NCBI RefSeq assembly: GCF_025150745.1
Contig: NZ_CP102282.1
Coordinates: forward strand, 2,429,501 to 2,493,500
Reading direction: 5' to 3'
Origin: Eubacterium ventriosum
GTDB lineage: Bacteria > Bacillota > Clostridia > Lachnospirales > Lachnospiraceae
DNA: 64,000 nucleotides
The notes under the pieces are model-generated. The model was not told where the DNA came from. It worked only from the letters and a program-made list of their open reading frames with translations, and did no database searches. Both the position numbers and the translations under genes were made by a program. This document shows positions 16,905 through 28,500 of the stretch, one piece after another. The first letter of the stretch is position 1, and each line of letters begins with the position of its first letter.

Positions 16905-18455
16905 CTATGCTCTATATTCTTTTACTGTTTGTCCTGTCTGCTTTTTAAAGCAAATGCAGAAATAGTGGGAGTCTTTAAACCCTATTTTTTCCGCCACCTC
17001 ATACACTTTAAGCTCCGTCTCCTTAAGAAGTTTTTTGCTTGCTTCTATTCTTTTCTGGGAAATATATTCAATAAAACTTACACCATATGTTTTCTTAAAT
17101 TCCCTACTTAGGTAACTGTCATTTATGTATAAATCGGAGGCGACCTTTTTAAGTGAAAGTTCCGGGTTATACAGATTTCTGTTAACGTAATCCAGTGCAT
17201 CTTTTATTACATTTTTTCTCTTACATGAACGCTTTTTTTCATGATAATCACAAACCTGTTTAATGTATTTTATAACACACTCTGATGTATCATCTATGGT
17301 TCTTATTTCCCTAACATTTTGGAAAACTTCTTCCTCACTTGCCAATTGATATATGTTTGTTCCATATTTGTTTAATGTAGAGCTTGCCCTTAGGATTATT
17401 GTCATTGCCATTAATTTAAGATATTCCTCATCAGGTATTTTTTCTGCTTTAATTATTTCTGTGTAATCAGAAACATATTTTAGTACTTCTTCTCTTCTAC
17501 AATTAATTATTGCATCTGAAAATTCATCCCAGTCTATTTCCTTTTTTGAACTGTTTTTCTTCATTATTTCCTGATACTCAGAAAAGGTAACAACCTTATT
17601 TCTGCCTAATAATACAGAAACACCTATAGCTTTGTTTGCCTGACCATATGCTGCCGGTATTCCATTAAATTCACTGTTTTTTTCACTAACACCAATAGTT
17701 GCCGTTATTCCCATATTGTTTAATTTATTATGCAAATCATTAGCGTAATCAATGCATTTACTTACGTCTGTTTTTGTGAAAAACATTACAATGTTATGCA
17801 TAAAATGTATAAAAGAAAGGCTATTCTCATTATTTTGCTTTTGTATAAATTCATACACTTTTTTATAATTTTGATTTTCTTGGGCATCTTTGATTTTTAC
17901 ATTTATGCAAACACATCCATCAACTAAATCACTGCAATTATATGTTTCCAATTTTTTTGTAGCTTCCTCTTCTCCTATACGATTTTCTACTAATCTAAGA
18001 AGAAAGCTCTCCCTTAATATATCGTAATTTTTTTCCGCACTTTCTTTAAGCTTTGCTACTTTTGATTCCTCTTCATTGACTTTTGCTATTTCAGTTTTAA
18101 TTTTAGTCATAACTTCACTTATTTCTTTTATGTTGACAGGCTTTAAAAGAAATTCGTCAACTCCAAGCTTAATTGCTTTTCTTGCATATTCAAATTCACG
18201 AAATCCGGTTACAATTACTACCCTGCATTTAGGATTTTTTTGTAGCAATTTTTCCGTAAACTGCAATCCGTCCATTCCAGGCATATTAATATCCGTAATT
18301 ACAATATCAACATTGTGGTAGTTTATATATTCCAAGGCATCCTCTCCTGATGCAGCCTCTCCTACAATATTAAAACCGTTTTCTTCCCAATTATATCCTT
18401 TACGGATTAAAACTCTTTCTAACTTTTCATCGTCAACCAATAATACATTTAACAT
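16905..18455 (-). CDS. AraC-type response regulator (YesN-like)
   Basis: 516 residues. Residues 1-120 are a receiver domain: DDEKLERVLIRKG acidic pocket, phospho-acceptor Asp in VDIVITDINMPGMDG (~residue 55) and LLKPVN with the conserved Lys (~105). A middle region (~130-400) is a helical signalling segment. Residues ~415-516 are two AraC helix-turn-helix motifs (LSLKKVASDLYINDSYLSRE and GFKDSHYFCICFKKQTG). It is cotranscribed with the histidine kinase three bases upstream. Its likely targets are the four promoters that share the regulon element, which include its own operon. Confidence 0.94.
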   Translation of the reverse strand: MLNVLLVDDEKLERVLIRKGYNWEENGFNIVGEAASGEDALEYINYHNVDIVITDINMPGMDGLQFTEKLLQKNPKCRVVIVTGFREFEYARKAIKLGVDEFLLKPVNIKEISEVMTKIKTEIAKVNEEESKVAKLKESAEKNYDILRESFLLRLVENRIGEEEATKKLETYNCSDLVDGCVCINVKIKDAQENQNYKKVYEFIQKQNNENSLSFIHFMHNIVMFFTKTDVSKCIDYANDLHNKLNNMGITATIGVSEKNSEFNGIPAAYGQANKAIGVSVLLGRNKVVTFSEYQEIMKKNSSKKEIDWDEFSDAIINCRREEVLKYVSDYTEIIKAEKIPDEEYLKLMAMTIILRASSTLNKYGTNIYQLASEEEVFQNVREIRTIDDTSECVIKYIKQVCDYHEKKRSCKRKNVIKDALDYVNRNLYNPELSLKKVASDLYINDSYLSREFKKTYGVSFIEYISQKRIEASKKLLKETELKVYEVAEKIGFKDSHYFCICFKKQTGQTVKEYRA

Positions 18456-18458
18456 ATG

Positions 18459-20267
18459 TTATTTCTCCATTTTAATCTTTTTGATTGTGACAATTATCTC
18501 CGTTCCTACACCAACTTCACTTTGTATAATTACAGGATTTTCTATTCCGTATGTAAGACGAATTCTCTGTATTAAACTATATAAACCAAATCCTGACTTT
18601 CCGGTAACTGTTCTTCCTGCAAGTATATCTTCTATTTTTTCATCACTCATTCCCACTCCATCGTCTGATACTATGAAAATTATTTCATCTTCCTGCTCAA
18701 ATACCTTAATTTCAATATTACCTCCTTCACCATTTAAGCCATGATGTACAGCATTTTCTACCAGCGGCTGTAACAGTAATTTAAGCACTTTTTCATGTTT
18801 TACAACATCTTCTATATCATAGCTAATTGCAATCTGGTTTTCATATCTGGTGTTTAAAATTGTAATGTAGCTTTCAATACAACCGATTTCATCTTCTACG
18901 CTTATATAATCCAGTCCACTGTTTAAACTATTTTTGTAAAAGTTACCCAATGCCTGTATCATCTGAAAGCATTTTTCATTCTCTTCCATTAAAGCCAATG
19001 CCGAAATTGCATCTAAAGTATTATACAAAAAATGAGGATTTATCTGAGCGTAAATTATGTCTAACTTTCCTTTTGCAATTATTCTTTCCTCATCCTTTAC
19101 TCTCTTCATTAATGCCTTAACTGATAAAATCATATGATTGAAAACTTTTCTTAAATTCGTTATTTCGTTATCATAGTCATCCACAGGCATTGTAATAAAT
19201 TCCCCATTTTCTACTATCTGCATATGATTTTCTATTTTTCTTAAAGGTTTAAAAATAAGATACGTAAGTAGCGTGGAGCACAAAAATACAAAAATAATAT
19301 TAATTCCCATAATTATTGCAATAATCGTTGAATAATACGGTGCCAAAGATGTAATATCGTCCATTGAAAAAACTCCTACCAGTTTCCAATCCTGTATTCC
19401 CATATCCTGACAGGCTACAATACACTCTTCTCCATTATTTTTTACTTCTTTGTATCCTTCATTAATATTTTCTGCTACTTTCGTATACTTTTTGAAATCT
19501 CTTTTTTCCTCCTGAGGTTTTATTACATAATTTCCTTTTGAATCAATAATATAAAACTGATTCTTTGAATCTTCACTTACCTGATTAAAATATCCCTGAA
19601 GAACAGTATTATCAAAAGTAATAAGCAGTGTTGCTAAAGGCTTATAATCTTTTTTGTCTAAAATCTGCCTTACATAACACAAATAGTTATTATTTTCATA
19701 GTATTCTATTGTGCCATCACTTCCCTTATAAAAAAATCCATTGCCACCGGCACTTTGCATTTTCTTATACCAGTCAGCTCCCTGGATGTACTTATTAACT
19801 TTTCTTGGTGTTCTTTTATATGAACTGTAACAATTGTTATATTGATCAAATATATATACTCCTGAAACATAATCTCCTGATAAAATCATGTTAAAAAGAC
19901 TTTTGGTTATGTTCTTCTGATAATTTAAATCAATATTAGCTGAATTAATTTGTCTTAGAGAATCCTGTACAATATCATCAAAATATAGATACGTAGAAAG
20001 CTGCGTAACATTTTCAAACACTAATGCTAAGTTTCCCTGAAGTGCGCTAACTGTCTGAACACCTGCTTTTCCGATTTCTTCCTTAGTATACTTATTATTA
20101 ACAGCCCATATCATTGAAAACGTCATAACAAATGATAGTAGCAAAATTAATATATATGTAAATATAATCTGTGTTCTTATTTTGGATTTTTTCCAATATT
20201 TTATAATTTTTTTCAACTTTTTTCTGCTCCATAATTTTTTTGTAAATCCGTATCCTTCTATACTCAA
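18459..20267 (-). CDS. Sensor histidine kinase (YesM-like)
   Basis: 602 residues. A membrane segment at ~35-55 and another at ~305-330 bracket an extracellular sensor (~56-300). A HAMP domain follows (FKPLRKIENHMQIVENGEFI), then the His-kinase block INPHFLYNTLDAISALALME with the phospho-acceptor His (~residue 415), and an ATPase domain (LLLQPLVENAVHHGL, VSDDGVGMS, GKSGFGLYSL). YesM-type kinases sense extracellular sugars directly or through binding proteins. The start is a TTG at 20267 with only a weak ribosome site, and a later TTG (~residue 18) is possible. The receiver partner is encoded three bases downstream. Confidence 0.93.
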   Translation of the reverse strand: MSIEGYGFTKKLWSRKKLKKIIKYWKKSKIRTQIIFTYILILLLSFVMTFSMIWAVNNKYTKEEIGKAGVQTVSALQGNLALVFENVTQLSTYLYFDDIVQDSLRQINSANIDLNYQKNITKSLFNMILSGDYVSGVYIFDQYNNCYSSYKRTPRKVNKYIQGADWYKKMQSAGGNGFFYKGSDGTIEYYENNNYLCYVRQILDKKDYKPLATLLITFDNTVLQGYFNQVSEDSKNQFYIIDSKGNYVIKPQEEKRDFKKYTKVAENINEGYKEVKNNGEECIVACQDMGIQDWKLVGVFSMDDITSLAPYYSTIIAIIMGINIIFVFLCSTLLTYLIFKPLRKIENHMQIVENGEFITMPVDDYDNEITNLRKVFNHMILSVKALMKRVKDEERIIAKGKLDIIYAQINPHFLYNTLDAISALALMEENEKCFQMIQALGNFYKNSLNSGLDYISVEDEIGCIESYITILNTRYENQIAISYDIEDVVKHEKVLKLLLQPLVENAVHHGLNGEGGNIEIKVFEQEDEIIFIVSDDGVGMSDEKIEDILAGRTVTGKSGFGLYSLIQRIRLTYGIENPVIIQSEVGVGTEIIVTIKKIKMEK

Positions 20268-20371
20268 CTATAGCCTATCTTTTCAGGTTGTACAACTTAA
20301 AACCAGACATTGAAATTTTTTATTTTTTTTTTAGGTAATTTTTTCTTTTCCGTACTTATCTTGTTAATTAT

Positions 20372-20436
20372 ATATTACTAATTTATTTGAAACGTCTCAA
20401 TTGATTTTTTTGACTTAAAAAGGTTAAAATTTTTAC
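20372..20436 (-). promoter_or_regulatory. Promoter and shared element of the kinase-regulator operon
   Basis: TTGAGA (20395-20400) and TAATAT (20372-20377) are separated by 17 bases on the minus strand. The ~35-base regulon element lies directly upstream (20401-20436), starting GTAAAAATTTTAACC and including AAGTCAAA. This suggests autoregulation. Confidence 0.75.
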
Positions 20437-20512
20437 TAAGAAATCTGATTGGTAAAAATATCTACCTTTTTGTTTAAAAATACTCAACATATCCTTATAA
20501 ATAACAGGAAGA

Positions 20513-20536
20513 GAGAGCCTGGCATGCCAGACTCTC
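20513..20536 (-). terminator. Terminator of the GH81 gene
   Basis: GAGAGcCTGGC and GCCAGaCTCTC form the stem. On the minus strand CTCTCTTCCTGTT follows. It lies 27 bases after the GH81 stop. Confidence 0.65.
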
Positions 20537-20562
20537 CCCTGAGAAGTGTATATATTGTATTT

Positions 20563-23500
20563 TTACTTAATTGTAACTTTTACTTTCTTGTAAACACCAT
20601 TTTGTGCATATGCATAAATTGTGCACTTACCTCTCTTTAGGGCTGTTATTTTACCACGCTTTGACACTGTAGCTATTTCAGGATTACTTGATTCGAAACT
20701 TACCTTTCTATGTTTTTTAATCTTAACATTTTTGCTGTCTGCAATCTGTTTTACTTTAATCTTGAATTTTTTTCCAAGTAAAAGTTTTACTTTAGTCTTA
20801 TTTAATTTTAAAGATTTACAATTTCCTACTTTTCCACCTTTAGTTGCTACATGAATCAATTTTGATGTAGCCAAGACCTCACCTTTATCATTCTGTGCAA
20901 CTACAAGATATTTGTAATATTTACCTTTCTTTAATTTATTAGCTGTAAATGTCTTCTTGCTTACTTCTTTAATCTTCTTATACGATGTGCCACATTTAGC
21001 TCCATATATAACATACTTTGTTGCTCCGGACATCTTCTTCCAAACAAGCTTAACTGACTTCTTAGTTGTTTTCTTTACTCTAACACTAAGTTTTGCAAAT
21101 GTAGAATTTGCAAAATCCTTATCATCCTTCTTTTCCAGAATTTCTTTTTCCATCTGTTCAGCTGTTTTGTAAGTGCTTGATGTTTCCACAGATGTTACTG
21201 CACCATTATTTGTAGTTGTTTCCTGTTCTGTATCTTTCGTTGTTGATACTGCCGTTGTTGTTGGCGCTACCGTTGTTGTTGGTGCTTCTGTTGTTGGCGC
21301 TACCGTTGTTGTTGGTACTACCGTTGTTGGCGCTGCTGTTGTTGGCGCTGCTGTTGTTGGCGCTACCGTTGTTGGTGCTGCTGTTGTTGGTGCTACCGTT
21401 GTTGGTGGCACTACCGTTGTTGGTGGCGCTACCGTTGTTGTTGGGTGATTTCCATCATCAACATAGTTATACATAATAGATGTTATTCTTGAGCGTTTGT
21501 TTCCTTTTACAGTTGCAACACCTATTTCATATTCTCCTGATCCTTTTGTAAATGCTGTGTAATCTAAATTAACATTTCCATCAACTACATTTTTAACGCA
21601 AACTCCATTAACGTAAACATTATATGAATCTGCTCCATCTGCTCTTGCCCACGCAAAATAGTATGGTAACTGTGCATTTCCTGCCCATACAAGCCCTTCC
21701 GGTGCCTTAATACTTTCATCAACACTTGGATCTACTTCCGGAGATTCTGTTGTTGAGGCTATCGTCGTTGTTGTGGCTACCGTTGTTGTTGGCGCTGGTT
21801 TTGTCTCAGTTGACACTTTTTCAACATCAGATATTTTTGAAATAACCCAATCCGTTAATTCTTTGTCATTAATATTGAATCTAAATACTACATACTGCTC
21901 GCCTGTCACTTCCTGATCAACAATTTTTTTAAATCCAATATCTGTCTTATTCATTGGATATCCTGGACAATTTCCACCATTTGTTTCTACTGCCTGCTTA
22001 TAAAAAGCTTCTGCCTCTGTTTTTCCATTAAGTATTTCATAATATACAATTGCACTGTTGACATCGTCTTTTGCAATGAAATTTAACTTTCCATTTTCAT
22101 CAACATATGCTCCTCTTTGTATTCTTGATTCAGGGCTTTTTTTAATATCATAATATAAGCGAAGAACTAATTTCCCTTCTGCTATTACTATTCCCTTAGT
22201 CACTGAGTTTTCGCTAAGAATATAACCATCATACTCCTTTTCCTCTGCAGAAACCTCTGTACCGATTATAGCTTCTATTCTCTCAGTATCTTCAGTTACA
22301 AGGTCATATCCGCTTTCATCTTCTTTCTGTTTATAATACTCTACCGTATACTGGGATATAGTTGACTCATCAAGGAACTTTGCATACAGTACTAAATTTT
22401 CTGCTGTAGAATCTGTTATTTCCGTTATCTGATTCTGATAATTATCATCTGTATACCAACCAAGGAACTTATAACCTTCTCTCGTTGGATTATTAAGTTT
22501 TATTGAACTTCCGAATCTATAACCGTTAGGGTTTGCATCATTGTTTGTTCCATCGTTTAATTCATACTGAATTGTATAGCTATTACGTTTATAATACGCC
22601 TTAACCGTAGCTGTATTGTCTTCTTTTACAACCGTTGTAAGTATATTATTGCTATTTCCATTATCATATGTAAATCCCGTAATGTTCTCTGGTTCATACG
22701 TATAACTTGTAGTTCCCTCTTTTACGCTAACCTGTTTTTCCTGCTTTTCGTATCCGGTTCCCTCATAATTTTCAAGATATATTTCCACGTTAACTTTTGA
22801 AGTATTTCCTAGCAATTCACTTTCATCAACATTTGGATTTGAACCGTTCCCTGTTTTTGGTCCAACATAGCTTGAATTAGCTGGTACATCAACATATGTA
22901 TTATCTGTAAAATATACTCTCTTTACTTCATCAGTATGATTTTCTGCAACATATGTTTTGTTTCCATCCTTGCTCAATACTAGTGAAAGTGGCTCACTGC
23001 CTGTAATGGAAAAATCCTGATTTCCATACTTCTGTAATGATGTTATATATGAAAGAGTATGTGCCCTTGATTCACCATTTTCAACTTTTCCACTATCACT
23101 CATATCCCATCTTGCAAGGGCACCATCCGGATCATAATAAGCATAATACTCTGCTACTACATCCTGATTAGTCTTTGGATCTGTAAGCATGTCAACTTTA
23201 TTGAAATTATTGCAAATCTGTTCTTTATTAGAAACAAAATGTTTCCACTGATTACTGTTTTCATCTATACTGTCTACAACGTTTTTGACTTTATCCTTAT
23301 ATTTTCCCATATAAAGTGTTGCTCCGGAAATTGGTAACATTGTAATTGTAGTTACTTCAATAGAGTTTTCTGTCCACCATGCTGTATGATCATAGCGACC
23401 ACCAAATAATCTTGTAACTGTCTGAATATTATAATTACCTGCATCTTTATATTTTTCTGTGAAAATTTCATTATGTACATCATAATAATAGTCTTCAATT

Positions 23501-25452
23501 GCAGCTATTTCAGTTGTATACATGTAAATACCCGCATCTCTGATTGTAGTATTTCCAACTGCTTCTCCCCATAAGATTAATGATGCCCATGCATTAATTG
23601 CCTCAGATGATGATTCCTGGTTATTTCCACCTGAAAGACCACCCTTCTTGTCAACTAACTCTCCATTCTCATCATATTCATAATTAGCCACACCTGATGC
23701 CCATGAATGACCTTCATAAATATCAAAGTTTCTAAGGAATGGATACTTAGTAGGACTGTTAGCATTATAACCTTTTCCGTCACGATTAACATTAGCAATA
23801 TCACCAATCATCTCATAAACCATTCCGCCCCATTCTTTAGCCCACTGTGGATCTTTCATTGCAACTGCTGCAGCTGCCTTAATCCAATATCCATAATGGA
23901 AATGATGGTCATTAACCTGCTTGTCTGAATCATATGATGATGGATAGCCTATTAATGTTCCATAATTTTCATCATAATAGAAATAGTCATCCTTGTTATC
24001 ACCACTTATATATGCCTGATATGGATCAAACCAGAATTCAAGATAGTTTTCTACTCCTTCTACCATTTCATTTGTTATATTCTTCATATCCGCATCATCA
24101 CCATCCAGCTGACCTGAAAGCCATATTGCATCTGATAATGTATTAAGATTCTTTCCTATCCAATATGTGTCAAATCCACCATACTGACCTTCCAAATTGC
24201 AAATCCACTTAGGATCTTCTTTGTTTTTTCTATAATCATAAAGATATCCTAACTGCTGCTTAATATTTCCAATTGTATTTTCGTCAGTTGTAACCGGCAA
24301 TGAAGATAAAATTCCGTTGTATTGCATTTCAGTTACATAACTTGTTCCAACAATCGTTTTCATTGTTCCACGAATTGTTTTGTATGTATAGTTAGTATAT
24401 TTAGAATTAGAATAACGCCACTGATGAGGATATAGTGCCATAATAGTATCTCCACCTGTGCTTCCATTCTCCATATTCTTTGTTGTTACATTATATTTAG
24501 TAACGACCTTAGAAGAATTCTTTAAATATTCCCACTGTACCTTTGTATCTGTAATAAAGTTAAATGCATATTTTTCATATAAAGAAAATGCTTCATTGCT
24601 TCCATCAGGAAGTATTGCTACAGACATATAGTTTTTTCCTGAAGGCATCTTTGCTGTAAGTTTTCCACCTGCATTAATCCATGTTGTACCTGATGGTGCT
24701 GCTAACATGTAATAATGTATTTTTCCATCTTTTTTATTTTTTAAACTTACACCGATTATATTTGAAGATGTTGTATTTTTTACTATTGCAAGGTCTGTTG
24801 CACCTGCACCAAGTGAAATTGTTGGTGTAACATTATCAAATGTATAATAGGCATATGGAGTTCCCTTTGCAATAATTGAACGCATCGAACTATTGCCTGC
24901 ATTATCTGCCATTACAATTTCATAACTCCAATCTGTTGTTTTATCCACCTTAGCATCTTTAGCTGAAAAATTTTCACCACCAACAACCATTTCTACTGTA
25001 TCATCATTTAATAAACTTTCTACTGTTGGTTCACCGTCAACATAAGAAGTACTATCTACTACAGCCGGTGATGCCATCTGCATACCATTACTTGCAGCTC
25101 TATATGCAAGAGGATGTGCATACAATGACTCTGAATACTGGTCAAATACAACTGAACTTGCCCAGTCATTTGTTGGAACAGTTCCAACTGTCTCTTTATA
25201 ATTGTCAGTTAAATAAACCTTTGATGGAGGTAATGATTCTTTTCTATCTGTCCAGTTTACTCCCCAGTCGTCAGTTCTAACTCCAAAGACTTCTTTCTTA
25301 TATCCGCCTTTGTCAATCATTACCGAATTGTTCTCATCAAAAAAATCTCCTGTTGCCGCTTTTATGTTTATTGCAGTAAATGGTATGCTTGTTGCTAACA
25401 TTGTAATCGAACAACATAATGCTATTGATTTTTTTAGTGCTCTTTTTTTCAT
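20563..25452 (-). CDS. Secreted GH81 endo-beta-1,3-glucanase, multidomain
   Basis: Start at ATG 25452 after AAAGGAGATTAAA, giving 1629 residues and a clear signal peptide (LKKSIALCCSITMLATSIPF). Residues ~60-730 are the family GH81 catalytic domain: PTNDWASSVVFDQYSESLYA near the start, NDHHFHYGYWIKAA (~516) with the acidic residue of the active site, and GGNNQESSSEAINAW (~610) with the catalytic Glu pair. The enzyme cuts internal beta-1,3-glucan bonds (laminarin, curdlan, callose, fungal wall). Then come a Listeria-Bacteroides repeat (~965-1030), a MucBP-like repeat (~1030-1105), an unclassified ~90-residue module (~1240-1330), a Thr-rich linker (~1330-1420) and FN3 plus Ig-like group 2 domains (~1447-1628), which probably hold it on the wall. 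No LPXTG is present. Confidence 0.93.
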   Translation of the reverse strand: MKKRALKKSIALCCSITMLATSIPFTAINIKAATGDFFDENNSVMIDKGGYKKEVFGVRTDDWGVNWTDRKESLPPSKVYLTDNYKETVGTVPTNDWASSVVFDQYSESLYAHPLAYRAASNGMQMASPAVVDSTSYVDGEPTVESLLNDDTVEMVVGGENFSAKDAKVDKTTDWSYEIVMADNAGNSSMRSIIAKGTPYAYYTFDNVTPTISLGAGATDLAIVKNTTSSNIIGVSLKNKKDGKIHYYMLAAPSGTTWINAGGKLTAKMPSGKNYMSVAILPDGSNEAFSLYEKYAFNFITDTKVQWEYLKNSSKVVTKYNVTTKNMENGSTGGDTIMALYPHQWRYSNSKYTNYTYKTIRGTMKTIVGTSYVTEMQYNGILSSLPVTTDENTIGNIKQQLGYLYDYRKNKEDPKWICNLEGQYGGFDTYWIGKNLNTLSDAIWLSGQLDGDDADMKNITNEMVEGVENYLEFWFDPYQAYISGDNKDDYFYYDENYGTLIGYPSSYDSDKQVNDHHFHYGYWIKAAAAVAMKDPQWAKEWGGMVYEMIGDIANVNRDGKGYNANSPTKYPFLRNFDIYEGHSWASGVANYEYDENGELVDKKGGLSGGNNQESSSEAINAWASLILWGEAVGNTTIRDAGIYMYTTEIAAIEDYYYDVHNEIFTEKYKDAGNYNIQTVTRLFGGRYDHTAWWTENSIEVTTITMLPISGATLYMGKYKDKVKNVVDSIDENSNQWKHFVSNKEQICNNFNKVDMLTDPKTNQDVVAEYYAYYDPDGALARWDMSDSGKVENGESRAHTLSYITSLQKYGNQDFSITGSEPLSLVLSKDGNKTYVAENHTDEVKRVYFTDNTYVDVPANSSYVGPKTGNGSNPNVDESELLGNTSKVNVEIYLENYEGTGYEKQEKQVSVKEGTTSYTYEPENITGFTYDNGNSNNILTTVVKEDNTATVKAYYKRNSYTIQYELNDGTNNDANPNGYRFGSSIKLNNPTREGYKFLGWYTDDNYQNQITEITDSTAENLVLYAKFLDESTISQYTVEYYKQKEDESGYDLVTEDTERIEAIIGTEVSAEEKEYDGYILSENSVTKGIVIAEGKLVLRLYYDIKKSPESRIQRGAYVDENGKLNFIAKDDVNSAIVYYEILNGKTEAEAFYKQAVETNGGNCPGYPMNKTDIGFKKIVDQEVTGEQYVVFRFNINDKELTDWVISKISDVEKVSTETKPAPTTTVATTTTIASTTESPEVDPSVDESIKAPEGLVWAGNAQLPYYFAWARADGADSYNVYVNGVCVKNVVDGNVNLDYTAFTKGSGEYEIGVATVKGNKRSRITSIMYNYVDDGNHPTTTVAPPTTVVPPTTVAPTTAAPTTVAPTTAAPTTAAPTTVVPTTTVAPTTEAPTTTVAPTTTAVSTTKDTEQETTTNNGAVTSVETSSTYKTAEQMEKEILEKKDDKDFANSTFAKLSVRVKKTTKKSVKLVWKKMSGATKYVIYGAKCGTSYKKIKEVSKKTFTANKLKKGKYYKYLVVAQNDKGEVLATSKLIHVATKGGKVGNCKSLKLNKTKVKLLLGKKFKIKVKQIADSKNVKIKKHRKVSFESSNPEIATVSKRGKITALKRGKCTIYAYAQNGVYKKVKVTIK
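21190..21460 (-). repeat. Thr-Pro-rich linker repeat in GH81
   Basis: Codes for repeats of TTVAPTTAAP type, about 90 residues. The DNA is a near-perfect tandem of GTTGTTGG-containing units. It is a flexible linker and a slippage-prone stretch. Confidence 0.85.
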
Positions 25453-25504
25453 TTTAATCTCCTTTTTGTAATCTAAAAACGAAATTTTCATTTCTTCTTA
25501 CATA

Positions 25505-25568
25505 ATAATATACTTTTTCTTGTTCTCTCTCAATCTAATTTTTTAACAAAAAGGGTTAAAATTTTTAC
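25505..25568 (-). promoter_or_regulatory. Promoter and shared element of the GH81 gene
   Basis: TTGAGA (25528-25533) and TATTAT (25505-25510) are 17 bases apart on the minus strand. The regulon element (25534-25568) lies directly upstream, starting GTAAAAATTTTAACCC. Confidence 0.75.
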
Positions 25569-25576
25569 TTTTTACA

Positions 25577-28500
25577 CTATTTTATGTTAAATAACTGGAA
25601 GTCATATAATCTAAGTGTTCCAACACCTTCATCAGGTGTAAATATTTTAATCATTATATATCTTGCCTTTTGGTTTCCTATATTAAATGAAGATACTGCA
25701 CTGTTGTTGGACGGTTGATAATCTACTGATGTCCATTCATTTCCATCGTTGGATACAAGAACTTCCCATTCAGTAGTATTTCCAAAACCTTCCTTACTTC
25801 TTGTATTGTAAAGCGTGTATGTATTAAACTCTTTTTCCTGACCCAAATCAATTTTTACCCAATGCTTTACGCCATTTAATTTGTACTCACCACTAGTTAC
25901 ATTAGAACTTGTTGCACACCATTTTGTATTTAAATCTCCATCTATTAATTTTTGTGCATTCTCGTTATCGTTTGTATATCCGGAGCAATCATACACCTTT
26001 CCTCCAAGACAAAGATTTGTTCCTTCTGTAACTGTATTATTTAACTGAGTTGCTGTTTTATTTCCATGTAGTTTCTCACCAACCATTGGATATTCAGGAT
26101 TTGGTATTCCGTCAATATTTTCAGTAAGCCAATTATCTTCATAATCAGCAAATCCTTTAAATGTCCATGTACCCTGCTGCAACTCTTCTACATATCTCTC
26201 TCTTAAAGACTCAATACAATCATAACCTGTAATCTGTTTTACTACATTATTAAATGGTGTTGTTGTATTATAAGGATCATCTGTGTAAGTACTTCCGGTG
26301 TTATTGTCTTTAATTAATTTATTTATACTATCAATAAGTCCATATTTTAATGTTCCATCTGCATTCTTTCTTGTTGGATACTTTGAGTCCATATATGCAA
26401 AGAACCATTTATTATTTCCGTACTGTTCATAACCCCAGTCCTGAAGTGATGTATCCGTAGCTTCATAAACCTGTACATATTTAGGATTTGACCAATGGAA
26501 GTATCTGAACCCTCCATAATTTGCCATATTTTCTGTCCACCACGCTACATCATCACCATAATTAAGTTTTCCACTATATTGCTGTACTGAATGAGTTATT
26601 TCATGTGAGAAAAATCCTATATCTTTCGGATGACTGTTAGCGTACTTAGTTGAAACACATACTGTAGTTCCCTGACAATATGCTACGCCATCATAATTGT
26701 TATCAGCCTTAAATGTAATAGTTGTAGGTTCTGTTCCATTACCCCATCTCTGGTATAATCTTGGATAACTGTTGTAGAACAGTTTTGTAAGTTCTTCCAA
26801 ATAACCATCTACTGTTACATCTTTCCAATCGCCTGTAAACAAAATATCATATTTACTTGGGCTTATATAGGCTCCTTTCAATGATATTTCTGACAACTGT
26901 ACTGAACTTCCATATCCCGCTTTAACATCTAATTTGTAATATCTATATGAACCAACCTTATCCACTGTGTAATTGTATGTCTTAAAGTTAACATCTTCCA
27001 TTCCACTATTATTTACAGTGTCAATTTTTTCCCAATTAGTTCCATCTGATGATCCATATAATATCCATGATTTTGGATTTCTGCCCTTATATGCTTCATT
27101 ATCATTAGCTGTTGTTAAACTGTAACTATATAATGTTGTATCCTGTTTCATTTTCCAGGCAATGCTAAACTGATTTGAAAATTCAAATAATTTTGATTCT
27201 TTACGTCCATCAAATAAATTAAATGGTGTTTCATCACCATTACCTTTTGCAGTTGTAGCACTTGCAAAAATGCTGTCATAGTAAGAAGATAAATCTTCTC
27301 CCATTTCCTTATCAACATCTGCCACATCACCATTAAGTGAAATTTCTGCCAACTGGAATCCATAATAATTTGTTCCATTTCCTTCAAACTGTATTAAATA
27401 ATACTGATAGCTTTCCTGAATATCTGTTTCATATGTATAAGATTTTGAATTTTTTGCTTCAATTCCACTATCTGTTACAGTATCTATCTGTGTCCATGAT
27501 GTTCCATTATTTGAGCCATACAAATGCCATGATTTTGGATTTCTATAAGAATAAGTCTCACTATCATTGGCTGTTGTTAATGTATATTTTTTCAATATAA
27601 TTGGCTTTTTCATCTGCCATGATATTCTTAGTGGAAATCCATCTGATGTACATAACTTTGTATTTATATCTCCATCAAAAAGTTTTTCCATTCCTTCATT
27701 TGCACTTGTTTTAATGCTAGTTGAACTTGAAGTATCTATCTGCCTCATATAATTGTCAACATTTATGTTCTTAGGATGAACTTCTGTTTCCGGCTCTTCA
27801 TAAAACTCTTTTTGTGTAGTTGTTGTAACTTCTGTTATTTTTTCTGTTGGAGCCACTGTTGTTACATGTTGTCCTTCCTTATTATAAGTATACTTGATTG
27901 ATGTTGAATTAGATTTTTTATTGCCTTTTACTGCTGCAACTGAGATTGTATATTCTCCTGAACCTTTTTCAAATACACTTTTATCCAAATTAACTGAACT
28001 TACTTCAACATTTGTTACATATTTATTATCTACATAAACATTATATGAATCAGCTCCATCTGTAGCTGCCCAAGCAAAATAATATGGTAATTCCTTATTT
28101 CCTGCCCATACAAGTCCTTCCGGTGCTTTAATGTTTTCATCTACTTCCTGGCTTGGAGCTGTTGGCGCTATTGTTGTTTGAATTTCTGTTGTTGCTATTG
28201 TTGTTGGCATTACTGTTGTTGTAGTTTTCACTGTTGTAGCGTCTGTTGGTGTATTTGTTACTTTTTCCGATTCTGTTGTAACAAGCTGACCATCTGGCGA
28301 AAATGTATATTTTAATGATGTTGCAACAGATACTTTATTACCTTTTACTGCTGCAACTGAGATTGTATATTCTCCTGAACCTTTTTCAAATACAGAGGCA
28401 TCTAAGTTAACCGCTCCATCTACCACATTTTTAATACATTTTCCATCTACATAAACATTATATGAATCTACATCACTTGCCTTAGCCCATGCAAAATAAT

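Noticed and set aside
21173-21476. Long plus-strand frames across the Thr-rich linker (Val/Leu-rich)
   Set aside because: They are shadows of the low-complexity GH81 linker on the other strand, with no ribosome site.
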